Origin: Longimicrobium sp.
GTDB lineage: Bacteria; Gemmatimonadota; Gemmatimonadetes; Longimicrobiales; Longimicrobiaceae
DNA length: 37,947 nucleotides
NCBI GenBank assembly: GCA_036387335.1
Contig: DASVTZ010000016.1
Location: forward strand, 1 to 37,947
Reading direction: 5' to 3'
Positions 23,164-31,104 of the stretch are shown in pieces (within the stretch, counting starts at the first letter, position 1; each line of letters starts with the position of its first letter). A program made the translations under genes and the position numbers. The notes beneath the pieces are model-generated. The model did no database searches, was not told the origin of the DNA, and saw only the letters and a program-made list of their open reading frames with translations.

Positions 23164-23215
23164 GCCCACTTCAGTGGGCTTCGCGTCGTTCCAGCCGGGG
23201 GCTTCAGCCCCCGGC
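23164..23215 (+). repeat. Two-hairpin repeat Y, copy 2
   Basis: GCCCAC-TTCA-GTGGGC, the linker TTCGCGTCGTTCCA, then GCCGGGGGC-TTCA-GCCCCCGGC. Loops and linker match copy 1 except for one linker base; the stems differ but pair perfectly. Confidence 0.7.
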
Positions 23216-23348
23216 GCGTGCGCCGGTGCCCGGCGAGTGCCCCCGCCGATCACCCCCGCGCGACAGCGTTGCGCGCGGCGCGGGAGTGCGTAGGTTAGGC
23301 AGAGGCGCACGATCGGCACGTACCCCGGCGGTTTGGGAAGAGAACAGC

Positions 23349-23693
23349 ATGGCGCTGCGCGAGTTCATCGCACCTGACGGCGAGCTGTGGCGGGTGTGGC
23401 AGGTGATCCCCACCCTGGGCCGCTCCGGCTTCGCGCGCCTCCGCGAGAGGCGCGGGCAGGACGTGGTGGCGTACCACGGCCCCGACAGGCGCAAGGCGGA
23501 CCGACGCAGCGTCGCCTCGCAGACGCCGGTGCTGGCGCAGGGGCTGGAGGGCGGATGGCTGGCCTTCGAATACAACGGCGCCAAGCGCCGCCTCGCCCCG
23601 CCGCCCTCGGGGTGGGAAAGCTGCACCGACGAGGAGCTCGGCGCGCTCTGGGCCTCCGCCCGCGTAGTCGCCACGCAGAACCGCGCCCCCTGA
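23349..23693 (+). CDS. Small conserved protein of the three-copy family, copy 3
   Basis: A 114-residue protein of the same family as the tandem pair at 7552 and 7909. It starts MALREFIAPDGELWRVWQVIP, has a variable Arg-rich centre (DRRKADRRS), and ends with EGGWLAFEYNGAKRRLAPPP then GW and an acidic DEELGAL. Conservation is confined to the first 20 and last 45 residues. No membrane or secretion signal is visible. It stands alone, 15 kb away from the tandem pair, next to X/Y-type repeats. Function unknown. Confidence 0.74.
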   Translation: MALREFIAPDGELWRVWQVIPTLGRSGFARLRERRGQDVVAYHGPDRRKADRRSVASQTPVLAQGLEGGWLAFEYNGAKRRLAPPPSGWESCTDEELGALWASARVVATQNRAP

Positions 23694-23848
23694 AGCACGA
23701 ACGCGGCTCCCCGCGTCAGACGGACGGGCACTGGTGCGTTCTATGGAAATTGGGCAGACTTCGGTCAGAAAGCCGCGCGAGCACGGCGCGGCCAAACCGG
23801 GGCCGCCGCACCCCGCGCAGGCCCGCCACCCCGGACGCGAAACGCAGA

Positions 23849-24475
23849 ATGAGCACCCCGACCCTGAAGCGCCTGCTCGGCACCGCGGCGCTCGCGCTGG
23901 CGCTGGCCGCCTGCAAAGACTCCACCGGCTCGGGCGACAACCCGAGCGGCGCGCTCTCCTTCACCTACACCGGGGCAGAGACGGGAGATTTCGTCGCCAC
24001 CGGCTCGTACGACCCGGACGCCAACGACCTTCCCGACTACAGCGCGGCGTTCGTCGTGCAGGGCAAGCTCGCCGTCCTCGCGTCGGACAAGCTCGCGAGC
24101 GGCCGCAGCAACCTGTTCGTCCTGTACGTGCCGCCCTCGGTGGGCATCACCACCTGCACGGCCGCGACGCAGGAGAGCGCCTGCCCCATCCGCGGCGAGT
24201 TCCTGACCGGCGTCAGCAGCGACCCGAACCAGGGGAACACCGGCCTGTACACCGGCTACGTGGGCAACGTGCAGGTCACCGAGATCGCGGACAACCGGGT
24301 GCGTGGCACCTTTTCGATCACGCTGCACAGGGGGGAGGCACCGGAAGGCACCATTGAGGTCCGCACCGGGAGCTTCGACGCGCCCGTCGTGTCGGCGCTT
24401 CAGCTCAATCCCAACCGCGGCCTCTTCCCAGCAGCTTCGGCGCCGATCTTCAGCCGGGCGCGCACGTTCCGCTAG
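23849..24475 (+). CDS. Lipoprotein of unknown function
   Basis: A 208-residue lipoprotein. The signal peptide MSTPTLKRLLGTAALALALAAC gives Cys22 as lipid site. The mature protein is one beta-rich domain: GALSFTYTGAETGDFVATG, SAAFVVQGKLAVLASDKL, LFVLYVPPSV and VRGTFSITLHRG. Two cysteines (TTCTAATQESAC) lie close enough for a disulfide. The layout is like the DUF6252-type or calycin-like small lipoproteins that assess a value and an error range, but I cannot fix a family. It is followed by a strong terminator. Confidence 0.7.
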   Translation: MSTPTLKRLLGTAALALALAACKDSTGSGDNPSGALSFTYTGAETGDFVATGSYDPDANDLPDYSAAFVVQGKLAVLASDKLASGRSNLFVLYVPPSVGITTCTAATQESACPIRGEFLTGVSSDPNQGNTGLYTGYVGNVQVTEIADNRVRGTFSITLHRGEAPEGTIEVRTGSFDAPVVSALQLNPNRGLFPAASAPIFSRARTFR

Positions 24476-24495
24476 CCGCCCCGCTCGTCGAAGTG

Positions 24496-24531
24496 AAAGG
24501 CCCCTCCGCCGTGGCTGGCGGAGGGGCCTTT
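24496..24531 (+). terminator. Rho-independent terminator
   Basis: A perfect 15-bp stem (AAAGGCCCCTCCGCC and its complement) with loop GTGGCT. It runs into TTTTCTT, 20 bases after the lipoprotein stop. Confidence 0.88.
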
Positions 24532-24546
24532 TCTTGGGAAGAAGTG

Positions 24547-24622
24547 GCCTCACGCAAAGGCGCGAAGGCGCAAAGAAAGGTCTTCCGGGTCTTTCCTTCG
24601 CGTCTTCGCGCCTTCGCGTGAT
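24547..24622. repeat. Palindromic heptad repeat, copy 4
   Basis: The left arm CCTCACGCAAAGGCGCGAAG pairs with the right arm CTTCGCGCCTTCGCGTGA. The unit sequence is a GCAAAG/GCGAAG variant of the class seen at 8265 and 26828. This copy lies between codirectional genes, not convergent ones. Confidence 0.8.
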
Positions 24623-24669
24623 ATTTTGATCCCTTGGGACGCACAGAACTTCTGTCGGGACCGTATGAT

Positions 24670-25692
24670 ATGAGCAACACGCAGGAGATCCCGCTCTCGG
24701 TGCTGGACCTGGTGCCGATCGGGCCGGGTGCGACGGCGAGCCAGGCGCTGCGCAACTCGGTGGAGCTGGCGCGGCTGGCCGAGCGGCTGGGATACACGCG
24801 CTACTGGTTCGCCGAGCACCACGGCATGCCCAGCATCGCCAGCTCGGCGCCCGAGATCCTGATCGGGCACGTTGCATCGGCCACGGAGCGGATCAGGGTG
24901 GGATCGGGCGGCATCATGCTCCAGAACCACGTTCCGCTCAAGGCCGCCGAGGCGTTCCACACGCTGGAGGCGCTGCACCCCGGCCGCATCGACCTGGGGA
25001 TCGGCCGCGCGCCGGGGACCGATCCGCTGACGTCGAGCGCGCTGCGGCCCTTCGACCCCGCCAAGTTCCGCGATCACCTGGCCGAGCTGACGGGGCTGTC
25101 GCGCGGCGACCTGCCGGAGGACCACCCGTTTCGCGGGGTGCGCGTGATCCCCAGCGGCGTGTCGCTGCCGCCGGTGTGGCTGCTGGGCTCCAGCGGGGCG
25201 AGCGCGCGGCTGGCGGGCGAGCTGGGGACGGGGTACAGCTTCGCGCGGCACTTCAGCCCCACCCCGCCCGCGCCGGCCATCGAGGCGTACCGCGACAGCT
25301 TCCGCCCCTCCGCCCAGTTTCCCGAGCCGCACGTCATCCTGGGCGCCGCGGTGATCTGCGCGGAGACGGACGAGGAGGCGGCGTACCTCTCCGCGTCGAT
25401 GGACCTGGTGTGGGTGCGCATCACGCGCGGCGAGTTCGCGCCGATCCCGACGCCGGACGAAGCGCTCGCGTACGAATATACCCCTCGCGAGCGCGCCATC
25501 GCGGACAGCTACCGCAGGCTTGTGATCGTCGGCAGTCCCGAAACGGTCCACCGCGAGATCGCGCGCGTCGCCGCCGAGGCCGGGGCGGACGAGGTGATGG
25601 TCACGGCCACCATCCACGACCACGCGGCGCGGCTGCGGTCTTATGAGTTGCTGGCAGAAGCGGCGGTGTGGAGCGGAGTGCCTAGTGCCTAG
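24670..25692 (+). CDS. LLM-class flavin-dependent oxidoreductase (luciferase-like)
   Basis: A 340-residue (beta/alpha)8 luciferase-like monooxygenase-fold protein that uses FMN or F420. Signature segments are IPLSVLDLVPIG at the N-terminus; LAERLGYTRYWFAEHHGMPS; RIRVGSGGIMLQNHVPLKAAEAFHTLEALHPGRIDLGIGRAPGTD; and WLLGSSGASARLAGELGTGY. This set is that of the MsnO8-like/YhbW-like LLM subgroup. ATG 24670 is the first good start. The last four codons and stop (VPSA-TAG) lie in a tandem AGTGCCT repeat, so the natural C-terminus may have been altered by the repeat. A second LLM gene of another subgroup follows. Confidence 0.9.
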   Translation: MSNTQEIPLSVLDLVPIGPGATASQALRNSVELARLAERLGYTRYWFAEHHGMPSIASSAPEILIGHVASATERIRVGSGGIMLQNHVPLKAAEAFHTLEALHPGRIDLGIGRAPGTDPLTSSALRPFDPAKFRDHLAELTGLSRGDLPEDHPFRGVRVIPSGVSLPPVWLLGSSGASARLAGELGTGYSFARHFSPTPPAPAIEAYRDSFRPSAQFPEPHVILGAAVICAETDEEAAYLSASMDLVWVRITRGEFAPIPTPDEALAYEYTPRERAIADSYRRLVIVGSPETVHREIARVAAEAGADEVMVTATIHDHAARLRSYELLAEAAVWSGVPSA

Positions 25693-25740
25693 TGCCGAGT
25701 GCCTAGTTACTGAGCACCAGGCACTCGGCACTTGGCACTT
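25678..25740. repeat. AGTGCCT tandem/inverted repeat overlapping a gene end
   Basis: Three to four AGTGCC(T/G) units (25678-25706) are followed after a short loop by the complementary GGCACTCGGCACTTGGCACT. It can fold as a hairpin. It contributes the stop codon of the preceding LLM gene. Confidence 0.8.
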
Positions 25741-25775
25741 TGGTTGGGCCTGACCTGCACCTCGGAGAAGATTAA

Positions 25776-26816
25776 GTGGAACTCGGGATCTACACCTTCG
25801 CGGAAGCCACACCCGACGCGGAGACGGGCGTGACGGTCAGCGCGGCGGAGCGGCTGCGCGACCTGATGGAGGAGATCGAGCTGGCGGACCAGGTGGGGCT
25901 GGACGTCTTCGGCGTGGGGGAGCACCACCGGCCGGACTACGTCGCCTCGTCGCCCGCCGTGGTGCTCGCCGCGGCGGCGACGAGGACGAAGCACATCCGC
26001 CTGACCAGCGCCGTCACCGTGCTCAGCTCGGACGATCCGGTGCGCGTCTTCCAGGACTTCGCCACGCTGGACCTGCTCTCCGGCGGGCGGGCGGAGATCA
26101 TGGCGGGGCGCGGGTCGTTCATCGAATCCTTCCCGCTTTTCGGCTACGACCTGGGCGACTACGACGAGCTCTTCGCCGAGAAGCTGGAGCTGCTGCTGAG
26201 GCTGCGCGAGGAGGAGCGCGTGACGTGGTCGGGGCGGCACCGGGCGCCGCTCACGGGGCAGGGCGTGTATCCGCGCCCCGTGCAGGACCCCCTGCCGGTG
26301 TGGGTGGCGGTGGGCGGCACGCCGCAGTCGGTGGCGCGCGCCGCCACGCTCGGCCTGCCGATGGCGCTCGCCATCATCGGCGGGCAGCCGGAACGGTTCG
26401 CGCCGTTCGTGGAGCTGTACCGCGAGACCGCCCGCCGCGCCGGGCACGATCCCGCGAAGCTCCCCGTCAGCATCAACTCGCACGGCTACATCGCGGACAG
26501 CTCCCAGCAGGCGGCGGACGAGGCGTTCGGCCCCACGGCGGTGACGATGAACCGCATCGGGCGGGAGCGCGGCTGGCCTCCGCTCACGCGCGCGGCGTTC
26601 GACGCATCGCGCACCCTGCGCGGCGCCAGCTTCGTCGGGAGCCCCGAAGAGGTGGCGGAGAAGATCCTCTTTCAGCACGCGATCTTTCGGCACGACCGCT
26701 TCATGGTGCAGTTCAGCGTCGGCACCATGCCGCACCGGCAGGTCATGCGCTCCATCGAGCTGTTCGGCACGCGCGTGGCGCCGGTGGTGCGGGCGGAGGT
26801 CGCGCGGCGGGCATAG
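25776..26816 (+). CDS. LLM-class flavin-dependent oxidoreductase, second subgroup
   Basis: A 346-residue luciferase-like fold enzyme. The N-terminal [73 protein letters not shown] and [20 protein letters not shown] are typical of LLM-family oxidoreductases that use FMN or F420. The start is a GTG at 25776 with GGAGAAG upstream. It diverges clearly from the LLM gene just before it, so the pair is not a recent duplication; they may act on related substrates. The substrate cannot be predicted. A palindromic repeat follows 12 bases after the stop. Confidence 0.9.
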   Translation: MELGIYTFAEATPDAETGVTVSAAERLRDLMEEIELADQVGLDVFGVGEHHRPDYVASSPAVVLAAAATRTKHIRLTSAVTVLSSDDPVRVFQDFATLDLLSGGRAEIMAGRGSFIESFPLFGYDLGDYDELFAEKLELLLRLREEERVTWSGRHRAPLTGQGVYPRPVQDPLPVWVAVGGTPQSVARAATLGLPMALAIIGGQPERFAPFVELYRETARRAGHDPAKLPVSINSHGYIADSSQQAADEAFGPTAVTMNRIGRERGWPPLTRAAFDASRTLRGASFVGSPEEVAEKILFQHAIFRHDRFMVQFSVGTMPHRQVMRSIELFGTRVAPVVRAEVARRA

Positions 26817-26827
26817 TTCTACAGCTT

Positions 26828-26925
26828 GCCTCACGCGGAGACGCGGAGACGCAGAGGGAACTGCAAGCCACAGAGAACTCTCTTCTTTGCTTTTCTCTCT
26901 GCGCCTCCGCGTCTCCGCGTGAGAC
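26828..26925. repeat. Palindromic heptad repeat, copy 5
   Basis: The left arm CCTCACGCGGAGACGCGGAG and the right arm CTCCGCGTCTCCGCGTGAG surround a centre with the same AACTGCAAGCCACAGAG text as parts of copies 2 and 3. It lies exactly between the 3' ends of convergent genes (stops at 26816 and 26933). Confidence 0.85.
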
Positions 26926-26932
26926 CCGTTGT

Positions 26933-27400
26933 TCAGCGGTCGCGCTGCTTGCGGAACTCGCCCTCGCGGCTCGCCCGGTGCCACTCCATCTCCTCCTCCG
27001 TCACCGGCTTGATCAGGACGTCCGACGCGAGCCAGGTGGTGAGCGAAAAGGGATAGAAGAGGAACGGGAGGATGGCGATGAACGCGATCCCGCCCCACTG
27101 CAGCAGGTCCCACGGCACGTCCGGCCAGGTGAAGAGCACGAGCAGCACCACCACGGCCAGGAAGACGAGCCCGCAGAACACGTAGTTGAGCATGATCCCG
27201 CCCAGGAAGAAGTCCTCCTCCCCCCGATCCGACCGCAGCCCGCACTCCGGGCACTTGTGCTTCAGCTTGAACCACGTCTTCAGGAGCCGCGCCTTGCCGC
27301 AGTGCGGGCAGCGCAGGGTAAAGCCGCGCCCGTACAGCCGCGCCGCCCGCTTCAGGCTCAGCTCCTCCGGGTTCGCCCAGCGGCGCTCCGGTCCGCTCAT
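26933..27400 (-). CDS. DUF983-like zinc-ribbon membrane protein
   Basis: A 155-residue protein. An N-terminal zinc ribbon has CPHCGK (Cys31, Cys34) and CPECG (Cys50, Cys53). Two membrane helices follow, GIMLNYVFCGLVFLAVVVLLVLF (about 68-90) and GGIAFIAILPFLFYPFSLT (about 103-121), with a charged tail. That order (ribbon, acidic EEDFF turn, paired helices) is the DUF983 plan. ATG 27400 has GGAGG five bases upstream. DUF983 proteins are often near cytochrome oxidase genes in other bacteria, but none is present here, so no role can be assigned. Confidence 0.82.
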   Translation of the reverse strand: MSGPERRWANPEELSLKRAARLYGRGFTLRCPHCGKARLLKTWFKLKHKCPECGLRSDRGEEDFFLGGIMLNYVFCGLVFLAVVVLLVLFTWPDVPWDLLQWGGIAFIAILPFLFYPFSLTTWLASDVLIKPVTEEEMEWHRASREGEFRKQRDR

Positions 27401-27576
27401 CTCATCCTCCAGCCACGAGTTACGGCCTTCTCCATCCACGACCAATGATCGCCCGGCGAGCCCCGGATCGAAAGGCGGCAAACGCTGCACTTCCGTAGGG
27501 TGATACACCACATGGCACGGAGGTGGCACCCCACGCCTCCGAGCGACGCAACGCGAACCCGGGAGAGGAGGCGGCG

Positions 27577-27870
27577 ATGCCCCGCGGATGGAATCGCAAG
27601 GACGAACGGATGTACGAGCACGTCAAGGAGAGCGCCGAGGCGCGCGGCGTGCCCGAGGACGAGGCGCAGGAGATCGCCGGGCGCACGGTCAACAAGAAGC
27701 GCCGCCAGGAAGGGCGCACCCCCAACAAGCGCACGCAGGGCACCGGCAACCCCAACCGCTCGCTCCAGGAGCACACGCGCGACGAGCTCTACAACATGGC
27801 GAAAGAGAAAAAGATCGAGGGGCGCAGCAAGATGACCAAGGACGAGCTGATCCGCGCGGTGGGACGATGA
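27577..27870 (+). CDS. Small basic protein with Rho_N/SAP-like C-terminal domain
   Basis: A 97-residue, strongly charged protein. The N-terminal part, WNRKDERMYEHVKESAEARG followed by EDEAQEIAGRTVNKKRRQEG, is typical of short stress-type or plasmid-stabilisation-labelled proteins. The C-terminal part, TRDELYNMAKEKKIEGRSKM then TKDELIRAVGR, is a Rho N-terminal/SAP-like helix-extended-loop-helix that binds nucleic acid. GGAGAGGAGG precedes ATG 27577. The gene is monocistronic and ends in a strong terminator. It probably binds DNA or RNA; the label plasmid stabilisation in databases is not evidence of a toxin-antitoxin role. Confidence 0.85.
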   Translation: MPRGWNRKDERMYEHVKESAEARGVPEDEAQEIAGRTVNKKRRQEGRTPNKRTQGTGNPNRSLQEHTRDELYNMAKEKKIEGRSKMTKDELIRAVGR

Positions 27871-27872
27871 CG

Positions 27873-27906
27873 AAGCGGGCCGGCGGCACCCGCCGCCGGC
27901 CCGCTT
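27873..27906. terminator. Rho-independent terminator between convergent genes
   Basis: A perfect 14-bp stem (AAGCGGGCCGGCGG and its complement) with a six-base loop. It starts with AA and ends with TT(T), immediately after the stop at 27870, and so may serve both directions. Confidence 0.8.
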
Positions 27907-27925
27907 TGCATCCGTCGAAGGAGCG

Positions 27926-29950
27926 CTACGCCCTCGGCCGCTCCAGCGAGGCGCTGAGGGCGGCGGCGGCCTTGTTCACGGCCTTGCGCGCATCGCTCAG
28001 CACGGCGCCCATCCCAAAGAACTCGTGGGTGACGCCCTTGTAGAGGTGGTACTTCACACGCACGCCCGAGTCACGCAGCCGGTCGTACAGGTGCTCGCTG
28101 TCCGAGCGGAGCGGGTCGATCTCCGCCGTGATCAGGGTCACGGGCGGCAGGCCGTGCAGGTCCGCGTGGATCAGCGAGATGAGCGGATGCCCCGTGTCCG
28201 GCGCGCCGCGCAGGTAGTGGTTCAGGAACCACTGCATCATCGGCCGGTTGAGCGGCTTGGCGTCCGCGTTCTCCTCGTACGACTCGGAGTCCGTGTTGCC
28301 GTCGGCGATGGGGTACACCGCCAGGATGTGCGCCGGCAGCCGCACCCCGCGGTCGCGCGCGATCACCGCCGTGGAGATCGCCAGGTTGCCGCCCGCGCTC
28401 TCGCCCGCCAGCGCGATGCGGTACGGGTCGCCGTCGATCTCCGCGGCGTTGGAGAGCGCCCACACGTACGCCGCGTAGGCGTCCTCGTGGGCGGCCGGAA
28501 AGCGGTGCTCCGGCGCCTTGCGGTACTCCACCGACATCACCACCGCGCCCACCGCGTTGCACAGCGCGCGCGCGGACGAGTCGTAGGTGTCGTTGGTGGC
28601 GATCACCCACCCGCCGCCGTGCGTGTACACGATCACGGGGAAGGGCCCCCTTCCGCGCGGCGCGTAGATGCGCACCGGCAGCGGCCCGCCGGGACCGGGG
28701 ATGGTGCGCTCCACCACGCTCCCCACCTCTTCCGGCTCCGTGCTCTTGCCGTGCTTCCGCAGCAGCGCCATCACGGCCTCCGCGGGGGTGGGCTGGCGCC
28801 GCGCCTCCTCGGGGGTGAGCTGCTCGATCGGCTCGCCGCCCAGCATCTCCAGGTGCTCCAGCACGTGCCGCATCTCGTGGTTGGCGCGCGACATGGTGTC
28901 GCCGGCGCCGGTGATGCGCTCGCGCGCCCCGCCGTACACCCGCCCGAACAGCCCGGAGCGCACAGCCCACACCGTCCCGACGCCAATCAGCCCCAGGAGC
29001 AGGGCGGAGCGGAGCGGGTTCTCGGCGGCGCTGGTGTACGCGCTGGACTCCATCACGTGCCCCGGGTAGTCGCCGCGCTCGCTGCCCGCGGTGGTCGGCG
29101 CGTAGAGGGCGTCGTTGCGGCGCTTGGTGCCGCGGGGGGCGCGCTGCTGATCCCACACCACGTTCTCCGCGTAGCCGCCGAAGAGGCGCGGGGCCCAGCG
29201 CCACATCCCCGACATCTGCTTCCCGGCCCCGCCCACGATCAGCTCGCGGCGCGGGTGCTCGGCGCAGTGCAGGATGGCGTCCGCCACCACCTCGGGCGCG
29301 TACACCGGGGCCGGGAGCTCGGGATCGGCGCCCTCCATGTGGTTGTGCGCGTGCTCGGTGAAGGGCGTGTCGATGGCGGCCGGCCGGATTAGCGTCACCG
29401 CCACCGGCGCGCCGTCGTGCTCCAGCTCCATGCGCAGCGCATCGGTGAAGCCCTTGACCGCGTGCTTGCTGGCCGCGTAGTGCCCGTGCATGGGGATGGG
29501 GACGCCGCTCTCCACGCTCCCCACGTTGATCAGCGCGCCGCCGTTCTGCCTGAGGTGCGGCAGGGCGGCGAGGGCGCCGTGCACCATCCCCCAGTAGTTG
29601 GTTTCGAAGAGGCGCCGCGCGTCGCCCAGCGGTGTGCGCTCCAGCTCGCCGTACATCCCGATGCCGGCGTTGTTGACCCACGTGTCGATGCGCCCGAAGG
29701 CGTGCACCGCCACGCGCGCCAGCTCGCGCATCGCCCGCTCGTCGCCCACGTCGCCGGCCAGCCACTCGGCCTCCGTGCCGGTGGCGCGCAGCTCGTCCGC
29801 GATCCGGGTGAGCGCCTCCGCGTTGCGCGAGCTGATCACCACCCGCGCCCCGCGGCGCGCCGCCTCGCGCGCCGTCGCCAGCCCGATCCCGCTGTCCGCC
29901 CCCGTGATGACGATCACCTGATCGCCCACCGCTCTCAGCCGCATCTTCAT
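27926..29950 (-). CDS. Fusion of a short-chain dehydrogenase/reductase and an HSL-type esterase
   Basis: A single 674-residue frame encoding two enzymes. Residues 1 to about 250 are an SDR: TGADSGIG (from Thr17) binds NAD(P), NNAG is at 93-96, and the catalytic residues are Ser145, Tyr158 and Lys162 (YAASK). A linker includes a membrane-type helix (about 314-333, SALLLGLIGVGTVWAV). Residues about 405-674 are an alpha/beta hydrolase of the hormone-sensitive lipase family: HGGGW at 444-448, nucleophile Ser518 in GESAGG, Asp612 and His642. No stop or frameshift separates the parts. ATG 29950 has GGAGG six bases upstream. The fused enzyme may oxidise or reduce an alcohol and hydrolyse its ester while bound to the membrane; the substrate is unknown. 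Confidence 0.9.
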   Translation of the reverse strand: MKMRLRAVGDQVIVITGADSGIGLATAREAARRGARVVISSRNAEALTRIADELRATGTEAEWLAGDVGDERAMRELARVAVHAFGRIDTWVNNAGIGMYGELERTPLGDARRLFETNYWGMVHGALAALPHLRQNGGALINVGSVESGVPIPMHGHYAASKHAVKGFTDALRMELEHDGAPVAVTLIRPAAIDTPFTEHAHNHMEGADPELPAPVYAPEVVADAILHCAEHPRRELIVGGAGKQMSGMWRWAPRLFGGYAENVVWDQQRAPRGTKRRNDALYAPTTAGSERGDYPGHVMESSAYTSAAENPLRSALLLGLIGVGTVWAVRSGLFGRVYGGARERITGAGDTMSRANHEMRHVLEHLEMLGGEPIEQLTPEEARRQPTPAEAVMALLRKHGKSTEPEEVGSVVERTIPGPGGPLPVRIYAPRGRGPFPVIVYTHGGGWVIATNDTYDSSARALCNAVGAVVMSVEYRKAPEHRFPAAHEDAYAAYVWALSNAAEIDGDPYRIALAGESAGGNLAISTAVIARDRGVRLPAHILAVYPIADGNTDSESYEENADAKPLNRPMMQWFLNHYLRGAPDTGHPLISLIHADLHGLPPVTLITAEIDPLRSDSEHLYDRLRDSGVRVKYHLYKGVTHEFFGMGAVLSDARKAVNKAAAALSASLERPRA

Positions 29951-30048
29951 CGTTCCCTCCAGTCCCATGGGTGCCCTGCGTAGGGCGCGCGGCCCTCGCA
30001 AGCGGCGGGCCGTGCGGGGCTCCGCATCCCCTCTCCCGCGCGATTCCG

Positions 30049-30078
30049 TTGACAACGTCTGGCGCCGCGGAGCAATAT
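30049..30078 (+). promoter_or_regulatory. Possible promoter for the small membrane protein
   Basis: A perfect -35 hexamer, TTGACA, then 18 bases and CAATAT as a weaker -10. The predicted start lies about 40 bases before the ATG at 30125. It is the only exact TTGACA I noticed upstream of a gene in the window. Confidence 0.45.
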
Positions 30079-30124
30079 GCGTCGCCCGCCGCATCGCCCG
30101 TCCCATCCCGGGGAGCCCTCGCCC

Positions 30125-30520
30125 ATGAACTTCAGCATCGCGTCCGTCGACGTGGACTGGCCGGTCGTCGCACTATCTCTCGTCCTGCTTGTCGTTTACG
30201 TCCTAGTCGCGGTGGTGGCGGGGCGCCGGTTCGGCATCCCGGGGCTGTGGGCGGCCTGGATCGTGGTCGTCGTGGCCACGAGCCTGTTCCCCCTGGTGAT
30301 CCACGGCGGAGAGTTCTCGCATCTCGACCCGGTGGTCATGGTCCTCCACACCGCCGTCGTGGTCGTGCCGATGGCGATCAGCGCCTGGGTGATCGCGTCC
30401 ACCCTCCGCCGGCCGCGCCCGGTCGGTGTCCCCGTCCAGCTCGCGCTCGGCACGCTCTCCTTCGTACTCTCGTTCGTGGTGGTCGCGGCGGCGGTTTTCG
30501 TCGTGCTGTTCACGCACTGA
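30125..30520 (+). CDS. Small four-helix membrane protein
   Basis: A 131-residue integral membrane protein. Four helices are clear: VVALSLVLLVVYVLVAVVAG, LWAAWIVVVVATSLFPLVI, VVMVLHTAVVVVPMAISAWV and TLSFVLSFVVVAAAVFVVLF, with the loops very short. Residues HGGEFSHLD between helices 2 and 3 hold two His and one Asp that might bind a metal or proton, but this is speculation. GGGGAG precedes ATG 30125. It is divergent from the SDR-esterase fusion. Function unknown. Confidence 0.75.
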   Translation: MNFSIASVDVDWPVVALSLVLLVVYVLVAVVAGRRFGIPGLWAAWIVVVVATSLFPLVIHGGEFSHLDPVVMVLHTAVVVVPMAISAWVIASTLRRPRPVGVPVQLALGTLSFVLSFVVVAAAVFVVLFTH

Positions 30521-30538
30521 GCCGCCTACACCGGCATC

Positions 30539-31081
30539 ATGACTGGAAAGCAGGTCGCGCTGCTGCGCGGCATCAACGTGGGCAAGGCGAAGCGCATCGC
30601 GATGGCGGACCTGCGCGCGCTGGTCGCGGAGCTCGGCTTCACGGACGTGAAGACGCTCCTCAACAGCGGCAACGTCGTCTACACGGCCACGGACACCGCG
30701 CCGGATGACGCCGCGGCGCGCATCGAGGAGGCGATCGTCGCCAAGACGGGCATCTCGTCGCGCGTCACGGTCATCACCGCGCCGGAGGTGGCGGAGGCGG
30801 TCGATGGGAATCCGTTCGGCGAGGTGGACAACCCGTCGCGCTTTCTGGTCACCGTGCTGCGCGACCCCGCGGACCGCGCCCTGCTCGAGCCGCTGGCGAA
30901 GGAGGATTGGGGCACCGATTCGCTCGCCCTCGGCCGGCGCGTGGCGTACATGTGGTGCAGGGACGGCGTCCTCGAAAGCCGCCTCCCCGACGCCCTCAAC
31001 CGGCTGCTCGGCGACCGCGGGACGGCGCGCAACTGGGCCACGATGCTGAAGCTGCGCGCGCTCGCCGAAGAGCCCGTGTAG
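30539..31081 (+). CDS. DUF1697 domain protein
   Basis: A 180-residue soluble protein with the DUF1697 pattern: the start QVALLRGINVGKAKRIAMAD, then LRALVAELGFTDVKTLLNSGNVV, and GNPF in the middle, with a C-terminal RNWATMLKLRAL (RN-x-x-T-x-x-KL). It is a compact two-lobed alpha/beta fold of unknown biochemical role, widespread in bacteria. It starts 18 bases after the membrane protein stop, so the two may be cotranscribed. There is no sign of frameshift or truncation. Confidence 0.92.
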   Translation: MTGKQVALLRGINVGKAKRIAMADLRALVAELGFTDVKTLLNSGNVVYTATDTAPDDAAARIEEAIVAKTGISSRVTVITAPEVAEAVDGNPFGEVDNPSRFLVTVLRDPADRALLEPLAKEDWGTDSLALGRRVAYMWCRDGVLESRLPDALNRLLGDRGTARNWATMLKLRALAEEPV

Positions 31082-31104
31082 CATCGGGCGCCCGAAAAAC
31101 ATGC

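Noticed and set aside
23271..23296. TTGCGC-16-TAGGTT before the gene at 23349 as a promoter
   Set aside because: The -10 matches the consensus at only three of six positions and the region is full of GC repeats; too weak to list.
27577..27870. Antitoxin or plasmid-stabilisation gene
   Set aside because: There is no partner toxin next to it and the recognisable part is a Rho_N/SAP-like nucleic-acid-binding motif.
28025..29392. A 455-codon plus-strand frame over the SDR-esterase gene
   Set aside because: It is the complement of a frame with two intact enzyme active sites. The product is Arg/His/Val-rich with no domain pattern.
27926..29950. Frameshifted or misjoined pair of genes
   Set aside because: The frame is continuous with a coherent linker and a membrane helix, and no start with a ribosome site is evident at the hydrolase part. 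A true fusion is the simpler reading, although assembly should be checked.
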